From UBA1535 sp002323775 (GTDB lineage Bacteria > Bacillota > Clostridia > Tissierellales > Sedimentibacteraceae): a stretch of DNA of 64,000 nt. Below are positions 18,515-27,097 of this stretch, piece by piece (position 1 is the first letter of the stretch; every line of letters begins with the position of its first letter). Where the stretch lies: positions 67,461-131,460 of the forward strand of contig DAMAHZ010000001.1 of NCBI GenBank assembly GCA_031993545.1, in the 5' to 3' direction. The notes beneath the pieces were generated by a model. The model had not been told where the DNA came from. It worked only from the letters and a program-made list of their open reading frames with translations, and searched no databases. The position numbers and the translations under genes were made by a program.

Positions 18515-18540
18515 GGCATACACAAACTGTATGCCCCTAT
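18515..18540. terminator. Hairpin between converging HD and TrmH genes
   Basis: GGCATACA pairs with TGTATGCC around CAAAC. It lies between the ends of two convergent genes and may serve both. Confidence 0.65.
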
Positions 18541-18605
18541 GTATTTTTATACTATATTATAATTGTACTCTATCATTTACAGAATTCAAAAAGTAGAAGA
18601 ACGGT

Positions 18606-19482
18606 TTAATTTCTCGGACCTATCGTTCTACTAACAGCCGCTTCATACAGTATAAGTGTTGCAGCTATACCTACATTTAAGGAGTCACAATCTCCATACA
18701 TTGGTATTTTGATTNNNNNNNNNNTCTGTATCTATCTCATACCACTCCTTTGATATACCGTATCGTTCACTTCCCATTACTATAGCGAGCTTGCCCTCAT
18801 AATTTTCTTCATAATAAAACTTTTTAGCATCTGTATCTGTTAAGATTATTCTATAACCATTCTTTTTTAACCAGTCTATGGTTGTTTCAGAACTCTCCTC
18901 AACTATAGGTATTTTAAAGCAAGAGCCTTGACTGCTTCTAAGTATCTTCGGATGAGTAATTCTTGTTTTTCTGTTGCAAATTATGACTGCATCAGTATTT
19001 GTACCATCGCAGGACCTTATTATAGTTCCTATGTTGCCAGGTATTTCTAAGCCATCTAAAACAGCTATGACTTGATGCTTATCAGGACTTAAATCAAGCA
19101 AATTTTTCTGAGGAAATTTTGCTAATACATATATACCTGCCGATGTTCCGATTTCAGCGATTTTTTTATAGGTTGAGCTTGATACCATGTGTATTTCTTC
19201 AGCTATATCAGATAAATCAATCATTATTTTATATGCGTCTTGACTTTTTATTGAATCCAAATCAAGAATTAAAGCCTTAATTTCAATATTATATTTAAGC
19301 AACTGATTTGCTGCCCAGATACCCTCCACAGCTACAAGCTTTTCAGGGTTTGATTTTGTGTTATTTACAATTGAATCTATTTTTTTAATAACTGCCGCTG
19401 TTTTGCCAGAAAGTCTCCACTTTCCATGATACTTATCCTTTATAAATTTTTCTTTTTCCTCTAATGATAATTCTATGAACAT
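18606..19482 (-). CDS. TrmH/SpoU-family rRNA 2'-O-methyltransferase, interrupted by an assembly gap
   Basis: Frames on both sides of the 10-N run match one SpoU-type methyltransferase. Upstream are an RNA-binding N-terminal domain (EGIWAANQLLKYNIEIKALI) and the catalytic domain with GLEIPGNIGTIIRSCDGTNTD and IVMGSERYGIS. Beyond the Ns the frame reads IKIPMYGDCDSLNVGIAATL and ends at TAA (18606-18608), which is the SAM-binding knot motif. The frames only join if the true gap length is a multiple of three, so the Ns are a placeholder and the gene is probably intact. It methylates rRNA or tRNA ribose; the exact nucleotide is unknown. Confidence 0.85.
18715..18724. other. Assembly gap of 10 N
   Basis: Ten N bases inside the methyltransferase gene. 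About two residues appear to be missing between WYEIDT and IKIPM, which suggests roughly three missing bases rather than ten. Confidence 0.95.
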
Positions 19483-19519
19483 ATGTATTCACTACCCTCT
19501 AATTTTATAATAAAATTTT

Positions 19520-19546
19520 AAGTGTCCTCATCATGTGAGAACACTT
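19520..19546 (-). terminator. Terminator after the DUF4358 lipoprotein gene
   Basis: AAGTGTCCTCA pairs with TGAGAACACTT just downstream of the leftward gene, followed by an A+T-rich stretch on that strand. Confidence 0.7.
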
Positions 19547-19550
19547 ATTA

Positions 19551-20033
19551 TTATTTTCCACCTTTTATGTGCTTAGTAAATATACTATCTACATTTTCAT
19601 ATTTTGGGCTTATTACAAGCATTACGTACTTACCTTCTTTTTTAATTACTGCATTATCTATATGCTTTAACTCCTCCGGAACATATCCATCAAATGCAAA
19701 TCTAAGGTCCGCTACTCTTTCATTAACTGCTTTATAAACTTCCTCAGCCTTTTCTACACTCTTTGCTTCAAAAATCGCAAGCTCATCTGCTTTACCACCT
19801 GTTGAGTTCACAAATACTTTATATTTTTCTACATCACTTAAATTTAAGCTTGAATATATATTAATAATTGTGTCATCATTTAGCTCCTGCATTGCTTCTC
19901 TAAACTCCGCTCCAGCTGTTGCTTCTGTTGCTAAGGACTCTATATCTATAGCTACCTCTTTTTTTTGATTGCAAGCTGTTAAACTTAGTATTAACATCAG
20001 TACCAATGTTATGTTTAAAATTGCTTTTTTCAT
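19551..20033 (-). CDS. DUF4358-type lipoprotein
   Basis: The 160-residue protein has a lipoprotein signal (LILSLTAC, Cys21) and a small domain with YKVFVNSTGGKADELAIFEA and GKYVMLVISPKYENV, matching the DUF4358 family as I recall it. It lies 27 bases downstream of an SGNH-hydrolase-like gene on the same strand. This pair is a common Firmicutes unit, often beside an MBOAT acyltransferase; no MBOAT gene is seen here. The function is unknown, perhaps accessory to modification of a cell-surface polymer. Confidence 0.75.
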   Translation of the reverse strand: MKKAILNITLVLMLILSLTACNQKKEVAIDIESLATEATAGAEFREAMQELNDDTIINIYSSLNLSDVEKYKVFVNSTGGKADELAIFEAKSVEKAEEVYKAVNERVADLRFAFDGYVPEELKHIDNAVIKKEGKYVMLVISPKYENVDSIFTKHIKGGK

Positions 20034-20059
20034 TTTTATCCATCCTTTTATTTTGATTT

Positions 20060-21070
20060 TTAACTTTTTATAGTATGTGTTTTCAAATAGTCAAACCATT
20101 TTTCATAATATATGGAGTTAAAGTGAACTCCATCTGTTGTAGAATTTGCCGGTAGATTTCCTTCCTCATCTGCCAAGGCTTCTTTTGAATCCACATAGTA
20201 AACTTCTTTTTCTTTAGTCATGTTAATTATGAGTTTATTAAATCTCTCAATATTTTTATTATTATATATTTTATCGCTGTTTGACTTTGCTTTTGAAACC
20301 GGTATTATAGCATTTACATATATTTTTGCATCTGGCTGCAATTCCTTTAATTTATCTATTACCTTGCCATATTGCTTGATGAATTCAGTATCAGATACCC
20401 AACCAAGCTCATTAGCCCCCAGCATAATATAAATTTTACCAAATTTTTTAAGCCCAAGTGCAGATATTATAGTTATTCTATTGCTATCCTTTGTTTTTAT
20501 AACCTCTTTTGTAAAAATAGTATCAACCATAATTCCCTTACCCGCTAATACAGCGGCATTTTTCATTGAACTGTAAATTGAAACTCCCTCCATTTGAGAA
20601 TTTCCTATGAATACTGCATCATCAAAATAATCATTTGAAACAGCCTTGCTTTCAGGTACTTTCTCACCATAAACATATCTTAGCATCTCAGGAAATTCAA
20701 GTTCCTCTATCCCAGTAGCTTTAACATCAGCAGCTATCTCATTGGCAAAATTAATTATATATTTACTATCGATAACAATATTTATCTCTGGTTTGTTGAT
20801 ATCAGGTTTACCGGACTTATCATCTTTATCCGGATTATCTGTATCTTTGCTAATATCTGTATCTTTATTTTCTTCTGTTATATCATTTTTATTATCAACT
20901 GCTTCTATATCCTTTCCTAATTCTTGGAAATTAATATACCTTAATAAAAAATATATTATAATCGCCAAGAAAACTATACTTAAAGCAATAAATAAAGCTC
21001 TTAGTCTTAATTTTCTCTTTTTTGTCATTTTCATATCTGCCTTATAATCTATTTTGTATTTATTCTGCAT
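20060..21070 (-). CDS. Membrane-anchored SGNH/GDSL-hydrolase-like protein
   Basis: The 336-residue protein has a basic N terminus and one membrane span (about 22-43), then an acidic low-complexity linker (KDTDNPDKDDKSGKPD). The outer domain has the SGNH blocks: FIGNSQMEG (block I), MLGANELGW (block III, the Asn) and TTDGVHFN (block V, Asp and His). In block I the nucleophile serine follows Asn, as in polysaccharide O-acetyl-transfer partners. It probably acts on acyl groups of a surface polymer. It forms an operon with the DUF4358 lipoprotein. Confidence 0.8.
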   Translation of the reverse strand: MQNKYKIDYKADMKMTKKRKLRLRALFIALSIVFLAIIIYFLLRYINFQELGKDIEAVDNKNDITEENKDTDISKDTDNPDKDDKSGKPDINKPEINIVIDSKYIINFANEIAADVKATGIEELEFPEMLRYVYGEKVPESKAVSNDYFDDAVFIGNSQMEGVSIYSSMKNAAVLAGKGIMVDTIFTKEVIKTKDSNRITIISALGLKKFGKIYIMLGANELGWVSDTEFIKQYGKVIDKLKELQPDAKIYVNAIIPVSKAKSNSDKIYNNKNIERFNKLIINMTKEKEVYYVDSKEALADEEGNLPANSTTDGVHFNSIYYEKWFDYLKTHTIKS

Positions 21071-21118
21071 TTAGATCATGTCCTTTCACTAACTCTACTT
21101 AAAACTAAAATCAGGCTT

Positions 21119-21919
21119 TTAGCTTAATTCCTCCAACAATAGGTCAATCCTGTCATTTAATTTTTTCAAATCCTCAATACTTCCATTTCTCTTAGCATTA
21201 TAAAAATCTTTTCTCAATAAATCAACATTTTTATAATTGCTGTTTAAGTATAAGGTATGTATTTTATATAATATCTTCTCTGTGAGAGCGGATTCTGCCA
21301 TAAATAACTTTTGAGAATCTATTATCTCATCTTTTATTTGAGACATCTCCATATCTAGGTGAAAGGCAGCTTCAGCAGCACTTTTCAATCTTTGTACTAT
21401 GTTTTCAGGAATATTTTTATCAAATTTATAATTTATTGAATGTTCAATAGTTGCCCAAAAATTCATAGCCAAGGTTCTTATTTGTATCTCTGCTAGTATT
21501 TCATTCTCCCCAACTGAACTATAAACCCAATATTTAATTATAATATGATAACTTCTGTAACCACTATCCTTTGTATTTTTAGTATAATCACGTTCTTCAA
21601 CTATTTCGACGTCCTTGCCGTTTCTACTTCTTATTAAGTCCACAACTGTTGATATATCATCAACAAGCTGACACATTATCCTTATACCTGCTATATCTTC
21701 AAGCTCTGCCGCTTTGTCTATAGGCATCTCACGTCTGTCAAGCTTTTCAATTATACTAGATATCTTTTTAACTCTACCAGTTACAAACTCTATAGGCGAA
21801 TATTCCTCTAAGCCCTTGTAGGATTTTCTTAAACTTTTAAATTTTATCTTTAGTTCTTCCACAGCTTGTGTGTATGGAAGTAAAAACTTATCCCAATTAT
21901 TTATCACATTAATCAACAT
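21119..21919 (-). CDS. Small alarmone synthetase (RelQ-type GTP pyrophosphokinase)
   Basis: The 266-residue protein carries the RelA/SpoT synthetase domain: VTGRVKKISSIIEKL, AAELEDIAGIRIMCQL, DYTKNTKDSGYRSYHIII and EIQIRTLAMNFWATIEHSI. No hydrolase, TGS or ACT domain is present, so it is a single-domain synthetase making (p)ppGpp from ATP and GTP or GDP. The first codons are uncertain. ATG 21919 sits directly on the AAAGGA, while GTG four codons later is better spaced. Confidence 0.92.
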   Translation of the reverse strand: MLINVINNWDKFLLPYTQAVEELKIKFKSLRKSYKGLEEYSPIEFVTGRVKKISSIIEKLDRREMPIDKAAELEDIAGIRIMCQLVDDISTVVDLIRSRNGKDVEIVEERDYTKNTKDSGYRSYHIIIKYWVYSSVGENEILAEIQIRTLAMNFWATIEHSINYKFDKNIPENIVQRLKSAAEAAFHLDMEMSQIKDEIIDSQKLFMAESALTEKILYKIHTLYLNSNYKNVDLLRKDFYNAKRNGSIEDLKKLNDRIDLLLEELS

Positions 21920-21988
21920 CCTTTTAAATAAACTCTTAACATATTAATTCTAATTGTTTATAACAAAAAAATCAATATATTTTATTTG

Positions 21989-22017
21989 TTGAAAAGAATT
22001 AATTTTTGGTGTATAAT
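21989..22017 (+). promoter_or_regulatory. Sigma-A-type promoter of pncB
   Basis: TTGAAA (21989-21994), 17 bases, TATAAT (22012-22017). It implies a leader of about 170 bases before pncB. Confidence 0.75.
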
Positions 22018-22023
22018 CCTTAT

Positions 22024-22194
22024 TAATGGTAAAGGTTGAAATAAACTATGAAAAACAAAATAATAAAAACTGAGTTTGCCATTAGCAAACTTTGCCCATT
22101 ACACAAATTCTTAGTTTTTCTTTTTGGGAAAGACCTAACACTCTTGTAAAGTTGGTGCAAGGGAATAAATAAGACAAAATGTGAGGAGAAATAT
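22024..22194 (+). promoter_or_regulatory. Attenuator-like leader of pncB
   Basis: AAAAACTGAG (22065-22074) pairs with CTTAGTTTTT (22110-22119) and is followed by more T, giving a Rho-independent terminator shape before the gene. Its loop holds a second hairpin (TTTGC, CATTA, GCAAA). GGTAAAG (22028-22034) can pair with CTTTGCC (22090-22096), a possible alternative fold. This suggests control of pncB by attenuation or a riboswitch. I recognise no known class. Confidence 0.5.
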
Positions 22195-23646
22195 ATGCAC
22201 ACCATTGATTTGAGAAATCTTTCTATGTTAATGGATTTCTATGAATTAACAATGTCAAATGGATACTTTAAGGAAGGTATAAGTGACACTATCGTTTACT
22301 TTGATATGTTTTATAGAAAAAATCCAGATGGCGGTGGTTTTGCTATAGCAGCAGGACTAGAACAAATAGTTGATTATATAACAAATTTGAGATTTACAAG
22401 AGAAAATATTGATTTTTTAAGGTCTAAAAATATTTTTTCTGAGGGTTTCTTACGATATCTTTTGAATTTTAGGTTTTCAGGAGATATTTATGCTGTCCCA
22501 GAGGGGACTCCGGTTTTTCCTAACGAGCCTATACTTACTGTAAAAGCAAAGGCTATAGAGGCACAGCTTTTAGAAACAATGATACTTGTTACAATAAATC
22601 ATCAAAGCTTGATTGCCACTAAGGCAAATAGAATAGTAAGAGCCGCAAAAGGAAGGGCTGTATTAGAGTTTGGAGCTAGGAGATGTCAAGGATATGACGG
22701 AGCTATATACGGAGCTAGAGCAGCCTATATTGGGGGAGCTTGTGGCACTGCAACAACTATTGCAGATGAGATTTTTGGAGTGCCGGCAGTAGGAACAATG
22801 GCGCACTCGTGGGTACAGCTTTTTGGAGATGAATATAAAGCATTTGAGACTTATGCTCGCACATACCCTGATGAATGTGTTTTATTGGTTGATACTTACA
22901 ATGTATTAAAAAGCGGTATTCCTAACGCAATCAAGGTATCAAAAGAAATCTTGGAGCCAATGGGCAAAAGATTAAAGGGTATAAGGCTTGATAGTGGAGA
23001 CATGGCGTATCTGTCAACAAAATGCCGTCAAAAATTAGATGAAGCAGGTCTTGTGGACTGTAAAATAACTGTTTCAAATAGCTTAGATGAATATATCATA
23101 ACAGACCTTCTCAACCAAGGAGCTGAAATTGATTCGTTTGGAGTTGGCGAAAGACTCGTAACGGCTAAATCAGAGCCTGTTTTTGGTGGTGTTTACAAAC
23201 TGGTGGCGGTAAATGAGAATGGAGTTCCTGTCCCAAGGATTAAGATATCAGAAAATGCAGAAAAGGTAACAAATCCTTGCTTTAAACAGCTATGGAGATT
23301 GTATGATAAATCTAACAATATGGCTATAGCTGATGTTTTAACTTTAAACGATGAGGAGATTGATGATACAAAGCCATATACAATATTTGACCCTGTTCAT
23401 TCATGGAAAAGAAAGAAACTTACAGATTTTAGAGCCAGAAAGCTTCAAGTACCTGTGTTTATAGAAGGAAAATGCGTCTATCAGCTTCCAAGCTTAGAGG
23501 AAATAAAGAAATATTGCGCTGAAGAATTGGCTACACTATGGAAAGAAGTTAAAAGATTTACGAACCCTCACCAGTATTATGTGGACTTATCGCAAGATTT
23601 GTGGGATTGTAAAAATGAATTAATAGAAAAACACAGTATGAAATAA
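22195..23646 (+). CDS. pncB: Nicotinate phosphoribosyltransferase
   Basis: The 483-residue protein matches PncB throughout: MDFYELTMSNGYF at the start, FRFSGDIYAVPEGTPVFPNE, EFGARRCQGYDGAIYGARAA, and the PRPP-site region GIRLDSGDMAYLS. It converts nicotinate plus PRPP to nicotinate mononucleotide in NAD salvage. GGAG precedes the ATG. The gene stands behind its own promoter and structured leader, and the ABC-F gene follows 73 bases later. Confidence 0.95.
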   Translation: MHTIDLRNLSMLMDFYELTMSNGYFKEGISDTIVYFDMFYRKNPDGGGFAIAAGLEQIVDYITNLRFTRENIDFLRSKNIFSEGFLRYLLNFRFSGDIYAVPEGTPVFPNEPILTVKAKAIEAQLLETMILVTINHQSLIATKANRIVRAAKGRAVLEFGARRCQGYDGAIYGARAAYIGGACGTATTIADEIFGVPAVGTMAHSWVQLFGDEYKAFETYARTYPDECVLLVDTYNVLKSGIPNAIKVSKEILEPMGKRLKGIRLDSGDMAYLSTKCRQKLDEAGLVDCKITVSNSLDEYIITDLLNQGAEIDSFGVGERLVTAKSEPVFGGVYKLVAVNENGVPVPRIKISENAEKVTNPCFKQLWRLYDKSNNMAIADVLTLNDEEIDDTKPYTIFDPVHSWKRKKLTDFRARKLQVPVFIEGKCVYQLPSLEEIKKYCAEELATLWKEVKRFTNPHQYYVDLSQDLWDCKNELIEKHSMK

Positions 23647-23719
23647 GGTATTTGAAAAGCCTCTGCAAAATGAGGCTTTAAATTATAAAAATTAATAAAT
23701 AACTGAAAGGAATTAAATT

Positions 23720-25276
23720 TTGAGTGTATTAAACGTAAAGAATGTTAGCCACGGCTTTGGCGCACGTGCTATTTTGGAGAATGTATCTTTTAGATTACTA
23801 AAGGGTGAGCATGTCGCTTTAATCGGAGCTAACGGAGAAGGAAAATCAACATTTTTAAATATTATAACAGGCAAGCTTATGCCTGATGAGGGCCAGGTTG
23901 AATGGTCAAACAGAGTTACTGTAGGATATTTAGATCAACATTCTGTATTGAAGGCAGGAACTACTATCAGAGATAATTTAAGACTAGCATTTGATGATTT
24001 ATTCAATTTAGAAAAAGAGATGCTTGAACTGTATGATAAGATGGCAGATGCTACAGATGATGAAGTCAACAAAATGATGGAGGATACTGCTGAAATCCAA
24101 ACTATATTAGATAGCAGCGGATTTTATGTGATTGACTCTAAAATAGATGAGGTTGCAAATGGTTTAGGTCTTGGAGATATAGGGCTTGATAAATTTGTAG
24201 ATGAGCTTAGCGGTGGACAGCGTACTAAGGTTCTTTTGACTAAGCTTTTGCTGCAAAATCCAACTATTTTACTTCTTGATGAGCCTACTAACTATCTTGA
24301 CGCAAATCATATAGAATGGCTTACAAAGTATCTGCAAAATTATGAAAATGCCTTTATTTTGATATCGCATGATGTCCCATTTATAAATAATGTATGTAAT
24401 ATAATTTACCACGTTGAAAACTGCGAGCTAAGCAAGTATGTCGGAAATTACGACGAATTTATGCGTCTTTATGAATTAAAGAAAAAGCAATTAGATAAGG
24501 ATATAGAAAGACAACAAAAGGAAATTGAGCAACTGGAAGACTTTATTGCACGAAATAAAGCCCGTGTTGCAACAAGAGGCATGGCACAAAGTAGAGTTAA
24601 GAAACTTGAAAAAATGGAAATCATTGAAAAGCCAAAAGAAAAACCAAAACCAACTTTTAAATTTAAAGAGACTAAAGCCCCAAGCAGGTTCTTGATAGAA
24701 GCTAAAGAATTGGTAATCGGATATGATACTGCTCTTACGAAGCCTATGGATTTTTGGGTAGAAAGAGGAAAAAAAATTGCTATCTGCGGAGTAAACGGTC
24801 TTGGTAAATCAACCTTATTAAAGACTTTTTTAGGTATAATTCCTCCTGTATCAGGAGAGGTACTCCATGGTGAAAACATTGTGACAGGATATTTTGAGCA
24901 AGAGGACTCTAAAAACAATACAAAAACTGCACTCCAAGAGGTTTGGGATGTATACCCTTCACTTCAAAACCGTGAGGTGCGTTTAGAGCTTGCACGTTGC
25001 GGACTAACTACAGAAAATATAGAAAGCATGATGAAAGTTCTCTCCGGAGGAGAAAATGCAAAGGTAAGGCTTTGTAAAATATTAATGTCTGAATTAAACT
25101 TCCTAGTTCTTGATGAGCCTACTAACCACTTAGACGTAGAGGCTAAGGAAGAACTTGCAAAAGCTATAAGAGAGTTTAAAGGAACTGTTTTGCTTGTTAG
25201 CCATGAGCCTCATTTTTATGAAAGCTTCGTCACAGATGTTTGGAATTTAGAAACCTTTACAACTAAAATTGTATAA
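23720..25276 (+). CDS. ABC-F family ATPase
   Basis: The start is TTG at 23720 with AAAGG ten bases upstream, giving 518 residues. Two ATPase domains are present without a membrane domain: Walker A GANGEGKST and signature LSGGQ in the first, GVNGLGKST and LSGGE in the second. They are joined by a charged linker (about 245-320). This is the ABC-F layout of proteins that act on the ribosome (EttA, Uup, YbiT types), including some antibiotic-protection factors. Nothing here indicates resistance, so a housekeeping translation factor is the better guess. Confidence 0.9.
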   Translation: MSVLNVKNVSHGFGARAILENVSFRLLKGEHVALIGANGEGKSTFLNIITGKLMPDEGQVEWSNRVTVGYLDQHSVLKAGTTIRDNLRLAFDDLFNLEKEMLELYDKMADATDDEVNKMMEDTAEIQTILDSSGFYVIDSKIDEVANGLGLGDIGLDKFVDELSGGQRTKVLLTKLLLQNPTILLLDEPTNYLDANHIEWLTKYLQNYENAFILISHDVPFINNVCNIIYHVENCELSKYVGNYDEFMRLYELKKKQLDKDIERQQKEIEQLEDFIARNKARVATRGMAQSRVKKLEKMEIIEKPKEKPKPTFKFKETKAPSRFLIEAKELVIGYDTALTKPMDFWVERGKKIAICGVNGLGKSTLLKTFLGIIPPVSGEVLHGENIVTGYFEQEDSKNNTKTALQEVWDVYPSLQNREVRLELARCGLTTENIESMMKVLSGGENAKVRLCKILMSELNFLVLDEPTNHLDVEAKEELAKAIREFKGTVLLVSHEPHFYESFVTDVWNLETFTTKIV

Positions 25277-25332
25277 TTAATTATATGTAATAAATTTAAA
25301 AATTTCGTTGCTTGTTTTAAATTTATCATGGC

Positions 25333-25357
25333 TTGAATAGCAAGATTATGGTATAAT
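25333..25357 (+). promoter_or_regulatory. Promoter-like element of the M29 aminopeptidase gene
   Basis: TTGAAT, 13 bases, TATAAT with extended -10 (TATGGTATAAT). The surrounding bases closely match the element before pxpA (8751-8777). Confidence 0.65.
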
Positions 25358-25397
25358 AGATTGTAATTGTAAATCTTTATGAAAGGATATAATATCT

Positions 25398-26630
25398 ATG
25401 AATTTTAATGAAAAATTAGTACAATATGCAGATTTAGCTGTTAGAACAGGAGTCAATATTCAAAAAGGTCAAATATTAGTTATGCAATGTCCTGTTGAAT
25501 ATGCAGAATTTGCTCGCATGATTATGGAAAATGCTTATAAAGCAGGTGCAAAGGATGTTGTTCTTCTTTGGAAGGATGAAAAATCAGGACGTATACGTTA
25601 TGACTATGCAGATTTAGAAGTGTTTGAATCTATACCTGAGTGGAGAAGATCATTGTTTAATGGCTACGCTGCGCAAGGAGCTGCTTTTTTAAATGTACTT
25701 GCAGAAGATCCTGAGATATTCAAGGGAGTTGCATCGGAAAAATTGTTGGCAGGTGTTAAGGCATCTGAAAGAGACCTTAAGGAATACCGTGAATGTTTTG
25801 ATAAGAATGAATTGCAATGGAATCTTATAGCAGTTCCAAATGAAGCGTGGGCAAAGAAAATTTTCCCTACTCTTTCTAAGGATGAGGCTATAGAAAAGCT
25901 TTGGGACGCTATATTCAAAACTGTACGAATTGGCAATGGCGATCCAGTAGAACTATGGAAAAAGCATGGCGATACTTTAAGTGAAAAATCATCTATATTA
26001 AATAAAAAACAATTCGTGAAATTAACTTATAAAAACTCTATCGGCACAGATTTCACTACAGCAATGCCAAAAAATCATGTTTGGGCAGGCGGTGGAGAAA
26101 CAAACACTAAGGGAGTTTTATTCTTCCCGAATATGCCTACTGAAGAAGTATTTACTGCACCGGATTGCAGATATGCTGAAGGAAAAATAGTAAGCTCAAT
26201 GCCTCTTAGCTACCAAGGAAGCTTAATTACTGATTTTAGCTTAACATTTAAAGATGGAAAGGTAGTTGATTTTACTGCTAAAGAGGGATATGAGGCTTTG
26301 GAAAGACTTCTGAACACTGATGAAGGCTCAAGAAGACTTGGCGAGGTTGCTTTAGTACCTTATGACTCTGCTATATCAAATATGAACATACTTTTCTACA
26401 ACACTTTATTTGATGAAAATGCTTCATGCCACTTCGCACTTGGAAGATGTTATCCAAACACTATAAAAGACGGAGAGCTTTTAAGCAAAGAAGATCTTCT
26501 AAAAATTGGCGGAAACTATTCTATGAATCACGTTGATTTCATGGTAGGAACTTCTGATTTGACAATAACAGGTATTGAAGAAAACGGAAACGAAACTCTG
26601 ATTTTCAAGAATGGAAATTGGGCTATATAG
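25398..26630 (+). CDS. M29 family aminopeptidase (AmpS/PepS type)
   Basis: The 410-residue protein is full length for family M29. It begins NEKLVQYADLAVRTGVNIQKGQ and contains the C-terminal metal-site region: GGGETNTKGVLFFPNMPTEE, ASCHFALGRCYP and YSMNHVDFMVGT. These are cobalt- or zinc-dependent enzymes that remove single residues from peptide N termini in the cytoplasm. AAAGG precedes the ATG. It is a single gene with its own promoter and terminator, and it shares a promoter motif with pxpA, which suggests joint control of peptide use. Confidence 0.93.
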   Translation: MNFNEKLVQYADLAVRTGVNIQKGQILVMQCPVEYAEFARMIMENAYKAGAKDVVLLWKDEKSGRIRYDYADLEVFESIPEWRRSLFNGYAAQGAAFLNVLAEDPEIFKGVASEKLLAGVKASERDLKEYRECFDKNELQWNLIAVPNEAWAKKIFPTLSKDEAIEKLWDAIFKTVRIGNGDPVELWKKHGDTLSEKSSILNKKQFVKLTYKNSIGTDFTTAMPKNHVWAGGGETNTKGVLFFPNMPTEEVFTAPDCRYAEGKIVSSMPLSYQGSLITDFSLTFKDGKVVDFTAKEGYEALERLLNTDEGSRRLGEVALVPYDSAISNMNILFYNTLFDENASCHFALGRCYPNTIKDGELLSKEDLLKIGGNYSMNHVDFMVGTSDLTITGIEENGNETLIFKNGNWAI

Positions 26631-26645
26631 TATATTTTAACTAAT

Positions 26646-26680
26646 AATCATGACTATTGGCTTAGCTGATGGTCATGATT
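26646..26680 (+). terminator. Hairpin after the aminopeptidase gene
   Basis: AATCATGAC pairs with GTCATGATT around a 17-base loop, followed by TATTATATTATT. It is a weak T run, so the terminator call is moderate. Confidence 0.6.
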
Positions 26681-26684
26681 TATT

Positions 26685-26995
26685 ATATTATTCTTTTCAC
26701 CTCTAATTATATGTTGAAATATTTTTTAACTTAAAAAAGTATTTTAATATAATCTTAAATTTATAGTAAAATATTTTTTGGTAAAATTTCATATATTTTG
26801 TATAACTGATATTTTCCTATCCTAAAAACAAATCTTAGAATTAGCAAATATCAAAAGCTTTTATAAAATTATTTTTTAATATTTATAATGTATCTGCTTT
26901 TGATATATACCCTCTATTAGCAATAACAGATGTTATTTATTCCTGCAATTTTTAATAATTTGATAACATCAGAATAATATTATTAAAAATATATG
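26685..26995. other. A+T-rich gap with nested inverted repeats
   Basis: No gene is visible. ATATCAAAAGC (near 26848) and GCTTTTGATAT (near 26891) form an 11-bp inverted repeat. About 40 bases further on, AGATGTTAT and ATAACATC form another. The spacing resembles decayed repeat or insertion remnants, but no complete element can be defined. Confidence 0.35.
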
Positions 26996-27072
26996 TTGAC
27001 AATTATAGTGCATAATGATAAACTATTTTTTGGTTAGCATGTGCTAACTAGAGTTAGCACATGCTAACCAAA
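26996..27072 (+). promoter_or_regulatory. Heme-operon promoter with metalloregulator-like double palindrome
   Basis: TTGACA (26996-27001), 17 bases, TAAACT (27019-27024). Directly downstream, 27029-27049 and 27052-27072 are perfect 21-base inverted copies. Each half holds its own dyad (TTAGCATGTGCTAA and TTAGCACATGCTAA). The TTAGC...GCTAA form and the position over the start of transcription suit an iron-responsive DtxR/IdeR-type repressor, consistent with the heme genes downstream. The regulator is not in the window. Confidence 0.75.
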
Positions 27073-27097
27073 TCAAAATAAATTATAGGAGAGTTTT

